From Sipunculus nudus (taxonomy: Eukaryota > Annelida > Sipuncula > Golfingiida > Sipunculidae): 64,000 bases of DNA. The stretch is from NCBI GenBank assembly GCA_026874595.1, contig CM049306.1, positions 92,929,642-92,993,641 of the forward strand, in the 5' to 3' direction. A program made the translations under genes and the position numbers. Positions 13,061 to 23,725 of the stretch are shown here, piece after piece; position 1 is the stretch's first letter, and each line of letters opens with the position of its first letter. The notes under the pieces are model-generated. The model was not told where the DNA came from, made no database searches, and saw only the letters and a program-made list of their open reading frames with translations.

Positions 13061-13872
13061 TTATCTGGCGAGTGCGAGATGTTTCTACACCGAAAGCAGG
13101 GGGAGCCTTCATTGTGTCGCTAGCGACCGTATCTTTGCCCCGTATACCTTGCCTGTCGACGATTACACCTGTGTTGTCCGTGGTCGCGCTCGGAAAAAAC
13201 GTGAGCTGCCTGCACTGGGGTGGCTGACTTGACATCCTGCGCGAGAGCGTCAAATCTTGAAGTCAGGGACTCAGTAGCAGCTTCTTGTTTTGCGTCGGTG
13301 ACGTTTGTGTCAGCAGTCGTTTCAATACGTGAAGCAAACACTATTATATCGTTTACTGTGCTAAAATCACGCTGTACCACGGCTTGGCGTACAGACGGCC
13401 TTAAGCCCGACACGATGATATCTCGTATATCCAGATCTCGAACATCCAGACGGCAGGCAAGACTTAGCACTCTATCAGCGAAGTCCTTGACGGTCTCTTT
13501 CGTCTGTTCTTCCATTTTCCATAAAGCGCGGCTCAACTTCCACAGTTTATGGTTGTCCGGCCCATAGCGAGTCAGGAATGCAGTTTTCAGAGCGTCAAAA
13601 TTGGATCTCTTTTCCTCATCAAGCGTCTGGTACCATTCAAATGCCCTGCCCGACAGAAGGAGTGGTTGTGTAGTAAGCTTAGAATCCGCCGAGAGGCTTT
13701 TATGTGCAGCGTAAATTTCATACTTTGCCAACCAACTTTTCGCATTCCCTGCGGATTCACTACCAGTGAAGTGTTCTATAGTGATGCTGTCTTGTGCTGC
13801 CATTGGTCTCGTGATCAGCTGTCCCTGTCTTGCAATCATAGATTTGTGAGAGGCCCGGATTTTCTCCACCAC
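13057..13872 (-). pseudogene. Retrotransposon gag with CCHC zinc knuckle
   Basis: An open frame of about 250 codons starts near 13872; the first ATG in frame is at about 13836. It contains a capsid-like core (SWLAKYEIYAAH, LLSGRAFEWYQTL, ADRVLSLACRLDVRD). A CX2CX4HX4C zinc knuckle (CFRC...H....C) lies at 13057-13098 in a neighbouring frame, so one frameshift separates capsid and nucleocapsid. The product would package element RNA. The relatively intact capsid frame contrasts with the broken pol. Confidence 0.85.
13854..13871 (-). other. Candidate primer-binding site of the retrotransposon
   Basis: On the minus strand, two bases after the end of the 5' LTR (13874), the sequence TGGTGGAGAAAATCCGGG begins. 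It starts with the TGG expected for complementarity to a tRNA 3' CCA. The tRNA species is not identified. Position and start fit; the rest is inference. Confidence 0.5.
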
Positions 13873-13873
13873 T

Positions 13874-14213
13874 TGTTATGCTGGGAATCACAACAATTCG
13901 CTGATGCTAAATATATCTTTATTTTCCTGGTCTCACTGTACAACTGACTGTCGGGTGTGTTAAACCCAGCTACTTGACCCTGACCTATGTACTAATTAGC
14001 CAATGAGTGATCTCACCTTACTGTCCAATCAACGCCTAGCATAACGATCGCGAGGCTCGTTCCGCCTGATCGATTGCAACTGTGATCCCCTGGCCATCTT
14101 AGGTAGTAACCCTAACAACAGGCTAAATAGTATCGCCTGCAGTACGATCCTGTAGCGACTACTGGTGGCGTCCTTGCCTACATATATAAATATATATAAA
14201 AGATCGTATAACA
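13874..14213 (-). repeat. 5' LTR of the retrotransposon (right copy on this strand)
   Basis: 340 bp with the same TGTTAT...ATAACA termini as the other LTR and followed by the target duplication GTAT (14214-14217). It lacks 14 bp present in the left LTR (around 9180) and differs by scattered substitutions, about 7-8% by eye. Confidence 0.92.
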
Positions 14214-14905
14214 GTATGATTATGAGAAAGGTTTAAATTAAAATTCCTAAAAAAAGTTTTAGGAATTTTCAGTTCAATTTATTTTGTATACGTTTACCCA
14301 GATTCATAATATATATTTAAATGTTCTAGTAAACCAGTTTTATCCTACCTTTGTAGGCAACCTTATAATATATGTCCACTCGTGTAATAGACAATAACAG
14401 GGAGTGTTTTACCTGTTCCAGGTTTCTAGATGTTTACCTATCTGGTGCATTTTTTATTTGGTTCAACATTGCCATTAACACAATTGAAGGGACTGATGCT
14501 TCTTCTGCAACTAAAGTTTGCCATACTGTCACCGCTGGTGCATTACACAGTCTGCTGGATACCTTAACGATAAAATCTGAAATAAATGTCTAGTGTCTAA
14601 TTGCAAGTTCGAAAAATTATGTTGAAAACGACTGTCGGCGGTGCGTAAGCATTTCTGCAAGTATACATTAAACATGTTTCGTGACCTTAAATTCCTCTTC
14701 TCAACTTTTTGTATATATAATTGCGACCGATAGGATAGTAGGGCATGCATTTACATGGACTGGTTATAAAATGATTTTCATGAATAATAATCATGGCAAT
14801 AAGCTAGATAATTGAGAACATAATCCAAAAGACACAGGTGGTAAAATGACCTGAACTAACGTTGATGTTAATTGAGACAATTATATTGTGAAGCCACATG
14901 ACATC
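14214..14905. other. Spacer between the exon 3/4 relic and the intact transporter gene
   Basis: Apart from relic exon 4 (14422-14569), this holds AT-rich sequence co-linear with 25270-25966, including an AAATTCCTAAAAAAA...TTTAGGAATTT inverted repeat at 14240-14270 that is also present at 25293-25322. Any promoter of the intact SLC18B1 gene must lie here or in its 5'UTR. I see no TATA box or other element I would defend. Confidence 0.6.
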
Positions 14906-15409
14906 ATGTCAGAAGGCAAGCAAAATGGAACAGCAGTCGTGTTTCCAGCAAAAAGAGAAAACAAATTGTTTTTGGTAAAATATTTCATCTGTAGGTTTTG
15001 CCTTGCTGCCTTTGTGGCGTTGATGGCACCCTTCTTTCCCACTTTGGTATGTACCGTTTTCAATATTGATGCTCATATTTTTTTGCTTTTTCTAATATCA
15101 TATCTGTTTCTGACGCCTCGTTAGGATATGAGAAATTGTCGGTTTTCTTTACAAAATCATCGTTGCCTCTTTGGTATTGGATATATTCTTGAATCAGAGG
15201 CGACTCTTCTAATCCGCAAAGGAAGTCATACATGCATCGAAAATAAACAGTTCATCTTCTCAAGTAATCGACCAATTGTTTGTTGTTGAAAAATAATAGT
15301 GTTGCATGTGCCAGAAAAACCAGAAAAATAGGGTTTCTTTCTTGTAAATATGTAATGATTATGGCCCTTTAGTGACCATGACAGGTTTTACTTAAGGACT
15401 TTGTAAATA

Positions 15410-15467
<58 letters not shown>

Positions 15468-18400
15468 CTCTTATTCCTTTCAAAGGTTAATTATGCCTGG
15501 ACTGTGGGTAATAATGTCCAGATCATAAAATACACATCACAATTGATATATAATATTTTTTTTACAGGCCGTGGAACGGGGGGTGAATAAACCAACGATC
15601 GGTGTCATATTCAGTTGTTATCAGCTGGCATCACTCATTTCAGCTACAGCTTTTGGTTGGTTGGTATGTGAAAAAATAAAATTCATTTCTCGAAAACCCT
15701 ACATTTAGTTTGAAGGAAAGATAACATTAAAAGTAGCTGGTTGTCGCTAGCACGTACTGTATTCGAGGAAAGCTGTTTAATAATTCAATTGTCTTTACCA
15801 CTGTAGCTAAAAAATTCCAAGACGAAAGTTAATAAATGCTCACAGTATATGCATGATTATTTCGCAATATAAAACGTTTATGTTACGTTACATTAATAAA
15901 TATGTACACTAAAATCTTGTGATCACAGACAGTAATGTGACAGTTATGTATTTTTAAATTAAGATTTCAGTAATCGGACACAAGTTTATGTTTGTATCCG
16001 GACTACTGGTGACTGGGGTTTGTTCACTTCTGTTTGGGTAAGTGAAATATATATCATTAGTAAGTGGTAGGAAGACTCAGATAATGGATTTAAAGATATT
16101 ATTATCATTAAACAAGAAAAGCATTGTTTTGCATTTTAACTAGATGATTGTAATAACATTGATTTCAGTGTAACATTGAGCTCATAAACAAGCAAACCTT
16201 ACGAAATTCGATAGATCATACTAAAAGAGAATAACTAACAAAGGCATTGTTGTAATTTGGTTTGTTACAGCTTTCTTGAGAGTTGTCCACCAGGTGCGCC
16301 ATTTATCACAGTAAGCATCGCCATACGAATAATCGAAGGGGTAGGCTCCACTGCTGTCAACGTGGTTGGCTTTGTCCTTCTGACAGGTGCTTTTCCTGAG
16401 CGAGTATCCTTCTTGTCTGTAGGTTTAGCATAATTAAATGAAACATACCACAACGTAATATCTTATCACAGTTTAACTTTCCTGTTTATACAAGTGTTTG
16501 ATTACTTTTTACATTGGGCCATAATTGCATATAATCAGTGTAATACACTTCAATCATAAAATTATATAAAATTTCTTTTTTTTATAAGCTCTTTCTAATT
16601 CGTGAACTGGATGTAACAATTAAGATATGCAAAAAATGATTATGTATATTTAACATGTGAAATTACATGTTATTTGATCTGCATTATTTTATACAGGCAT
16701 TGGCCGTGACTTCTCATTCAATGGGCTTAACTGCTGGGCCTGCCATCGGGGGCGCCCTGTATCAGGTAGTGATGAAACAAGTCCCTGTACATATATTCAT
16801 AGGGGGAGAGAGAGGTCGCCTGGTCGACTTGACATTTCCCGTGGGTTTATGATGCAAACAGGACTTTGGCTCACGGATACTGGTTGTATTAGGCAGATAG
16901 ATCAGTGACACGATCTGGGATTTCCAAACAATTTAATTGTTAACTGCAGTCTGCCATTCTCAGCTTTGTCAACATAAATTCAATAATATAAATATGTATT
17001 TAGTCTGTAACCCTTTCTTGAAATAAACTTTATTTCCTACAATTCCTAGTCACCAATACAGGGTCCTTACTGACCACAATATGTCAGCTAAAACATAAAA
17101 GCATTGATATGTTCTGATTTGTGAGGTTAAGTTGAAAAAATTGATAAGCTATTTATAATGCCATAGAAGGTACACACGAAATCCTGATCAGCACCTGCTT
17201 ACCAGATGGAAATACGTTTGTTACTATGGAAAATTAAACGTTTCATTGTAAAAAGTGTTCACAAAAATATGGCATATAATCCTGAGGGCCTTCAAGTCAT
17301 CCATTAACTTATAACTTTGTTAGGAGTTTGAGTTTATTTTGGGATATGATTTGTAGGAGGGCGAGAATAATCTTTCTTTCATTGATAAGATGTATTAACT
17401 ACAGGTGAGTGGATTCGGATTACCATTTTGGAGTTTTGGCATTTTGCTGCTGTTGGTGGGATGCCTTACCTTCTTCTTGCCATTTGACGTTGTCCTCCAC
17501 GGTAAGACTATAATCCGTTTCACCACCTGCTGGCTACCTGTTTTTTTTTTGTCGATTATTTTCTAAAACTTATATATTTCAATGATTTCCTAGAAAACTA
17601 CAAATAGAAGTGACGACCTAATATAGCAATAAAGAATTTTCCAATAAATATCCATTATATGTTTCACAATTTTTTAGTCTTCACAATGATCTTGCAGATG
17701 CGATTTGTTTCTGCATGAGTAGCCATTTTTGTTTTAGCTTGTTAGGTTGTCCGCAAAAAGTGAGTCTGATATGTTGTAAAATGTAGACGATTTCTCATAT
17801 TTTCAAATAATTCTGTATCTTAAATGAGATGTAAGGTAGGTATTTATGACGACTTTTATACACTCATTGAAAGAGATTGTACTGGTTTATGAATAATTTT
17901 CAGAAGCCTCAGAGACAAATGAGGATAAACAACCAGTATCTTATTGGACTTTACTAAGGGAGCCCATGGTAGTTATCCTTCTGTCTTTCATGTTTGCCGA
18001 TTTCATCTTGATTGGCTTCCTTGATACTACACTCAGCCTTTACCTGAAAGAAGAGGTTGTACTCTTTAGTTATTTTGGCATTCCATTTCCAATCACTAAA
18101 GAAGAATCATTGAATTACTTTTGTCTGTACGTCCTAATGTATTATGTTTGTTTAGGTCACTTTTTCACCATTGTTGAAGGCACTAACACTGTTGTATAAA
18201 ATAACGGTTAAGAATTGATATGTTATTATTATTATTATTGTTATTATTATTATTATTACACATTTTCAATTTTTTCTTTTACAGTTTCAGCTCGGGCCGG
18301 GTAGTGTTAGTATAGTTTTCCTACTTATGACCATATGTTTTGCTATTTTTACTCCAATCTTTGGCCGCCTTGGCGATTCAGGGGTGAGATCTAATATTAT

Positions 18401-20012
18401 CCTCTAAGCAATATTGAATATTCCAGTTTTCCAAAATGGTAGATGATTTCTTAGGTGTTAATAAATGTCCCATGTTTCCCCAGATACCGCAATATCCATT
18501 CTTAATAAGTGGATTTATTGTGGCTGGTGTAACAATGTACTTCATTGGTCCTGTGTCATTCATTCCATTATCAAGGTAGGTAATAAGTGCTAATGCGTAA
18601 ACTTATCATTCAGGATTAACTGAATAAAGGCCAATACCATAAAACCAGTCTTAAACCGCATATACATATGAAGTAATAAATTCACTCAACATAACTATAC
18701 TTGAGCAGTGTGAAGAGTTTCCTTACGTGTATCCTCAAAATGTTCAAATGACATAAATATCTTTCAGGAGCTTGTGGTTGACTGTCGGTAGCATACTTCT
18801 CAACAATATTTCAATTGCCGTTACGGTACTCGCCTTTCCATCAGTCTTGGCATTTTTACAGTAAGTTGATAACTGTTATTTATATTATTTTTCTGTTATT
18901 TAAAATTAATATCATGGTCTTGCTCAAGCGTTTCTGAAATGGAGTAGTAAATAATGATCAATCTTCTAGGTTTTTTTCCGCTTCCTTTAAGGCAACCATT
19001 AATTTTCAATTGATATTATTTATCGTACGTTTTTCCCCCAAGGAAACAAGGCTATAGTAATGACGGTAATGTCCTGGGACTGGTTTCTGGTCTTCGTTTC
19101 ACTGCGTTAACTGCCGGGCAAGTATTTTTATCAAGATTATGTTGAATCATAAAATATTCTTACATAGAAAGTAAAATAAACGTATTTGGTTTATATTTTA
19201 TGATTTTTTGAGTGGTATAACCTAAATTATTGTGTTAATATTCTATTAGCAAAAGTGATAAGCTGATAAAATAACCTGACATTAAACCAATTTAACATTG
19301 GTATGCAATTACTGGAATTTCCATAAGAAAACAGGACAAATGCAAATATGATTTTAATTTCACTTGTATGATTTCTAAGAGGTCTGGTAGGTCCTGTGCT
19401 CGGCGGTGTATTGACGGACCGATTCGGATTCCCCAGTGCATCAGGGCTCTTTTCTGTATTCCTGTTCCTTCCGGTGAGAACTATTGTGTTTTATATAATA
19501 CCGTTGTCTGAAGTCTGATAAATCAACACTCGTAATTTAAGTTGATTTGATTGCTTAAAATGATATCCATACATTAAAGCTTGTTTGAATTCCATGTCAA
19601 ATACAAAAATCATTTATAACATTTATTTTGGGAGAAGGATAAATTACAAACAGTTAAAAAGAACATAAACTTTTAACTCTTGATTGCAGGAATAAACCTA
19701 ATATGTGGAACTTAATACACCTTATTCTTTCTACTGTATAAGGAATTTACACGCTTTAGTCCACGTGTTAAGAGTTATGGTATGCTTGTGTTTAGCAATG
19801 TGAGCCGTGTTATTCACGCAGAACTACTGATCACCTAAAGTATGTATTAATTGTTGTATGTTTAAATTTGTATATAGGTATATAAATTTTGTTCGTGTAT
19901 ATTTCAGTCACTCTCTATGGGGTTCTATCTGGTTTACATGCACTGCAAGAAAAAGGGAAAACAAGTACTTTTTGACTCCAATACAGAAGAAAACGTACCA
20001 CTCATTAGATAG
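14906..20012 (+). CDS. SLC18B1: Intact SLC18B1-like MFS transporter, 13 exons, 444 aa (probable vesicular polyamine transporter)
   Basis: Exons: 14906-15046, 15568-15663, 15964-16037, 16271-16418, 16697-16765, 17405-17501, 17904-18055, 18285-18383, 18484-18575, 18768-18860, 19043-19117, 19380-19473, 19908-20012. All phases join and the sum is 1335 nt, close to the family's usual length of about 456 aa. The protein is a twelve-helix major-facilitator type. MFS antiporter motif C is visible as GLTAGPAIGGALYQ in exon 5, and motif-A-like loops as FGRLGDSG (exon 8) and GGVLTDRFGF (exon 12). SLC18B1 is known to load polyamines into vesicles by proton exchange; that role is inferred here from family. 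Start: ATG 14906, following stops upstream. Odd: the exon 11 donor is GC (GCAAGT), the exon 7 donor is weak (GTTGTA), and the exon 4 end was chosen (GTAGGT, phase 0) because it preserves family length. It is the only intact member of the cluster. Confidence 0.9.
15412..15462. repeat. (TA)n microsatellite in intron 1 of the intact SLC18B1 gene
   Basis: About 50 bp of uninterrupted TA dinucleotides. Confidence 0.95.
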
Positions 20013-21647
20013 ATGCCTAAAGAAGTCGGGTTGATTTATAAAGACCTTATTACTTTCGGAGAAACAATAAATGCGATGATATTTGAGGTGTTAAATAGTG
20101 AAATGGGATAAGGTGACTGATGCATCGAAGATTAATTATAACTCATACAAAGGGAAAATGTGCAGTTATATTTAAGACTTCGTTCCCATCTTACATCTTA
20201 GGCTTATTAAAAGATATTTGTGTTAAATACAAAAATCCCACTCTCAGTGAAGCAGCTTTCAACAGCAGCTTAAACATCCTCTCTTGGATAAATCCAAGTG
20301 AGAACTCCCAGAATAGCTGAGCAAATAGGGCAGTTCCCGCCCAAAAAGTCACACTTAATTCTGGTATTTATTTTCAGGACAACCTTTAATCCGTTAACAG
20401 CATCAAACTTATAGGCATTTCTGGTTGTATTTCTCAATCACTTAATTTTATATATCTACTATTATTCTCATAATCGATTCTGTTTAAGATAGAACCCACA
20501 TAATCCAAGGAACTGTTACAATTTAACTTTGGAAGTCATACTGATAAGCAGAAATGACATTATAATACCGCTAACATAACTATCCGAACAACCTGTGGTC
20601 CTAACATGGCAAACCAGATCATACTTCTAATGTTATTTTAAATGTTATATGACAAAATTTTCAGAATCATAAGGATCAAAGCCGGTCCTGTTTTTAAGAA
20701 AATCTTGCTTTATTCTAAATTATAAAAAATAGGACTATTTTTTTTAACGAATCGGATTTAAGTGTCGGATCCCTTCGCGCCATGGTAATACCCGTGTCTG
20801 AATGAGTTGCCTTTTAATGGACCCATCGGAGCTATTTTTGACACGCAAATGATCAACGAACTGTTTGAAGATCGAAAGTTTGACCGCGTCCTGCCCAGAT
20901 TTTTTTCACTGTGCTGTTGTATTTAGGGCGATTTAATCTCAAAGAAGGCAATACATTACACTAGTATATACCCGTGAAAAGACAGAACCATATCTTAATC
21001 TATATAATTGAAATGTGTCCCCGTTATTTAGTTTTACCAGTAAACCTAAATTCCCCATGATTTATCAAATGACTAAAGTTAGGGTTTCCCATCTGCTGGA
21101 ATTTCGATTATATTCAACTTACGTCACACAGCTATTGAATGCATCCAGTGTTTCTTATTCCTTTGTTTGATAGCATGGTCAAAATTGAACAGAAAAGCAT
21201 CAAATAAAATACGCATGCGCGTGTACGTGCAAAGTGATTGTATAGTCTGATGCATTTGTGCTTGCCCTTTGACGTTTGCCGTTAACATTGCGTGCCCATG
21301 CGTAATATAATCTTATAATCTAAACATACTCTATGAATACATGTTGAGTCATTATACATATATTGAATCGTTTGACACAAAAAGGTGTTGTATCAAGATA
21401 TGCAGACCCATATTATATTCTCTTGTCTTTTTGCGTGGGAGACATATTCGCCCAGGTAGATACAGAAAGACAAAGATTAAATTAAGACAATAATACATCC
21501 TTATAACTTGAAATAGACAAATCAAATCGATATTGTTATACAAATAAAAACTCGATAAAAAATATGACCGATAAGAGATTAAAGCCGCCCAAGAGACAGG
21601 GTCTTATCAAGAATCATAAAAAAGAAAATCCCAAGTAGCAAGTGGCA
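20013..21647. other. Intergenic DNA between the intact SLC18B1 gene and paralogue B
   Basis: No coding signal is recognised. It is repeated, with divergence, at 7282-8500 and 27267-28500. Shared landmarks include the GGATCCCTTCG block (20768 and 28027) and the GCATGCGCGTGTAC block (21213 and 28389). It must contain both the 3' end of the intact gene and the promoter of gene B. Confidence 0.65.
20066..20071 (+). promoter_or_regulatory. Polyadenylation signal AATAAA of the intact SLC18B1 gene
   Basis: A canonical AATAAA lies 54 bp after the stop codon. The same hexamer is kept at the matching position downstream of the relic exon 13 at 7281 and of the unit 2 exon 13 at 27266. Confidence 0.7.
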
Positions 21648-22878
21648 ATGCTGAAATGGGGACAACGAGCAGAAAAAAATAAGTTGATTTTCGCAATTTA
21701 TTGCATCGTGAGATTTTCAGTTGCTGCTTTTACGTCTCTGATGGCGCCATTTTCCCCTCAGCAAGTAGGTTAATTTAATTTTGTATTTTTCATGTGTTTT
21801 GGCATAATTTTTCAAAGTTTATCCCTTCAGTTAAAAGATCAATAGAACGTGCATTTGATGTAACATGTAGAATATCTTTATTTGTCAACTTTTTCTGTTT
21901 CTAACGTAAACGAACCACTTGAAGTAAGCTCTCATATAAGGTATGTGTTGCTGCGGTTGAACAACCATGCTTTAACCATGTTTCACAATTTGGAAAGGTT
22001 TCTCGAATACCTCGAAATTATCTTCAATAAAAAATTTTTAAATCTTTAGGCTGCATCGAGAGGAGTAAGCAAGACAAGGATTGGCCTTCTATTTAGCTGC
22101 TACCAGTTGTCATCCCTGAATGGTTTGGCGGCTGAATGGTTGGTATGCTTGATTAAAAAGCATTTATTGAACTATGTGATGGACGCTCAGGTGCGGCCTC
22201 TTGACTGACAACTCCATAGAAAACGCAAAGAAATTTACTTTAGCCTCTCACCTATAAAGACAGGACAAATTCTTTATTTTTAGTAGTTTAGTTCTTTGAA
22301 TGCTAGATAGCCTTCGAATATGCATTGGGCATGGTAATATGAATAAGCTGACATTACTTTTAATATTTCTTCACTGAATTATAAACATAAAACTTGTATA
22401 ACTTTACATAATTTTTACGCTCTTTGTTCTCTTGTTTAATTTAGATGCCTCGTAAGTAATGGTTTCAAGTTATATTAATCAACGTCTTAAATATGCCAAA
22501 TGAATCACCTTTTCCCCATATAATATTATCCTTTCTATGAATTTCGTAACATAAATAGATACAAATAATTTAAATAAAAATCATAAAATCATAATTTTTG
22601 GAGTATATTCATCGTTTAACTTATTTCAAGGTAGTATTAATAGCCTGATTTATATCAATTTACTTTAAGAACGAATTATATCCTTTGACTTAGCAGTTTA
22701 TGTATTATGTCAATTCAGTGCATGTGGAATCTATAAAGATGGTCTAGAAAACCATTTTAGAGATACGTAGATAGACAGATTTTGTATGAGATTGAAAAAT
22801 CATTAACAAAAACATTACAGGAGGTGTTACTAGTTCCAGGTTTCTCGACCTATGTCCACCTGGTGCGTTTTCGTTGAG
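21648..22878 (+). pseudogene. Paralogue B of SLC18B1, 5' part in duplication unit 1 (exons 1-4; exons 3 and 4 truncated)
   Basis: Exon 1 (21648-21764, 39 aa, ATG in MLKWGQRAEKNK...) and exon 2 (22050-22142, 31 aa, SKTRIGLLFSCYQLSSLNG...) are open, in phase and bounded by good splice sites. They are clearly diverged from the intact gene (GVNKPTIGVIFSCYQLASL). Exon 3 (from 22444) is cut: after ATG CCT CGT the sequence jumps to intron 3, losing about 67 bp relative to 28822-28895. Exon 4 (from 22840) stops after GAFSLR and continues in unrelated DNA that matches 29590 onward. The only downstream exons lie in unit 2, so no functional product is expected. Confidence 0.82.
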
Positions 22879-23226
22879 GGGCTACAAGAATAAGCACGCC
22901 AAAAACACCAAAAAGGCAAAGTGTAAGGTCTGATGAGACAGGCATCGTCACCAGACAACAAACACCCACCTTTACCTATCGGGGTGTTGATTAAGCATTC
23001 ATGCTTAGTAATGTTGGGCCTTACCTCAAGTCCTCATATATTTTTTTTTAAATATTTGGAATAATAACACCTTATAAAATAGGGTAGCGCGAATAAAATA
23101 TTTATATATATATATATTATTTGATTGAGGAAGACTCTTTACAGCCATGTGATCAAAAAGACTCGTATTTCCGTGCGCCAAATATGAACTATTGCTCTTA
23201 TTAGTGGGTGGCTTTCGAGTAGATTA
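22143..23226. repeat. Direct repeat of gene B intron 2 to intron 4, paralogous to 28525-30015
   Basis: The two stretches run in parallel from the GATTAAAAAGCATTTATTGAAC-like block (22153 and 28528) to the GGCTTTCGAGTAGATT block (23211 and 30000), where similarity stops abruptly. The 22-kb copy has lost the body of exon 3 and most of exon 4 with about 700 bp that follow. This is the right edge of duplication unit 1. Confidence 0.8.
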
Positions 23227-23329
23227 AATAGTTTAAACTTTATGCACATTTATCTTTTCATGTTACTTTTTTAAGACCAACTGAAAACACTTTATACATA
23301 GATATTCATGTTTTGCTGAATGCCTTAAG

Positions 23330-23387
<58 letters not shown>

Positions 23388-23640
23388 AATGAAATTCATA
23401 GTTCTTATATGATTTACGCTGAGCGAGCAAAGCAAGTAAGGCAAAAAACTTCATATCTCACTGGCACAAAGGTTGTTATGAACTAACGCAACGTCGCTGC
23501 GTCTTTATTGTTTCATGTTTATTGATAAGTGCTTTTTCGTTAATTCTATTCTATAAAATATGTAACATGTACAGGTTTTTTTCTAAAAGGCTTTGAAAAA
23601 TATAGTTCATCATAAAAGAATTACATATTGCTTTTTAGGT
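23227..23640. other. Junction spacer between duplication units 1 and 2
   Basis: About 400 bp with no counterpart elsewhere in the window. It includes a (TA)n tract at about 23331-23385. It lies exactly between the last base of similarity to gene B intron 4 and the first base of similarity to the satellite edge. The duplication breakpoint, or a later insertion at it, should be here. Confidence 0.6.
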
Positions 23641-23725
23641 GAAGGAACAGCTTCCCCCTCTTTAAAAATGTAAGGTCATTTGCACATTCAACAGAAAGGG
23701 GATTACTATATTACGATATTGAACA
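23641..23725. repeat. Single diverged satellite monomer at the left edge of duplication unit 2
   Basis: CAGCTTCCCCCTCT...ATGTAAGGTCATTTG, then ACATTCAACAGAAAGGGG and ATTACTATATTACGATATT, matches one 76-bp monomer with several changes. The flanking ACTCATACATTGAGTGCAAAAA-like sequence follows as it does at the array end (5607-5660). It shows that the duplicated unit began inside the satellite. Confidence 0.88.

Larger units (their letters stand above)
8926..14213 (-). mobile_element. Ty3/gypsy-type LTR retrotransposon, degenerate, chromodomain-bearing
   Basis: Two LTRs in direct orientation (8926-9279 and 13874-14213) with TGTTAT...ATAACA termini flank a minus-strand gag-pol. Both sides carry the 4-bp target duplication GTAT (8922-8925 and 14214-14217). 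Internal order on the minus strand is gag with a zinc knuckle, protease, reverse transcriptase, RNase H, and integrase with a chromodomain-like tail. This is the Ty3/gypsy order, and the tail suggests a chromovirus-like clade. The pol frame is broken several times and the LTRs differ at about 7-8% of sites plus a 14-bp indel, so the insertion is old and dead. The paralogous site near 25270 is empty. Confidence 0.95.
8698..14569 (+). pseudogene. SLC18B1-like relic: exon 3 and exon 4 only, intron split by an LTR retrotransposon
   Basis: Exon 3 (8698-8771) is 74 nt, bounded by CAG and GTGAGT, and reads KFMFIFGPFVTGICLLLF, co-linear with exon 3 of the intact gene (KFMFVSGLLVTGVCSLLF). Exon 4 (14422-14569) follows a TTCCAG acceptor and is open for the canonical 148 nt (FLDVYLSGAFFIW...). 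The donor position reads ATAAAA where GT is expected, so splicing is lost. Exons 1, 2 and 5-13 are absent. The retrotransposon at 8926-14213 sits in the intron between them. The same ATAAAA donor occurs in the unit 2 copy (25473-25620), so this lesion predates the duplication. Confidence 0.8.

Noticed and set aside
13220-13947. Plus-strand open frames across the gag region
   Set aside because: Antisense shadows of the minus-strand gag; no domain on the plus strand.
8931-14213. LTR boundary at TGCTG (8931 and 13879) with no clear target duplication
   Set aside because: Moving the boundary to TGTTATGCTG (8926 and 13874) gives matching TGTTAT...ATAACA ends and an exact 4-bp duplication GTAT.
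14560-14575. AT-AC (U12-type) intron to explain ACG|ATAAAA after relic exon 4
   Set aside because: U12 AT-AC donors need ATATCCTT. ATAAAA does not fit, and no exon follows in this copy.
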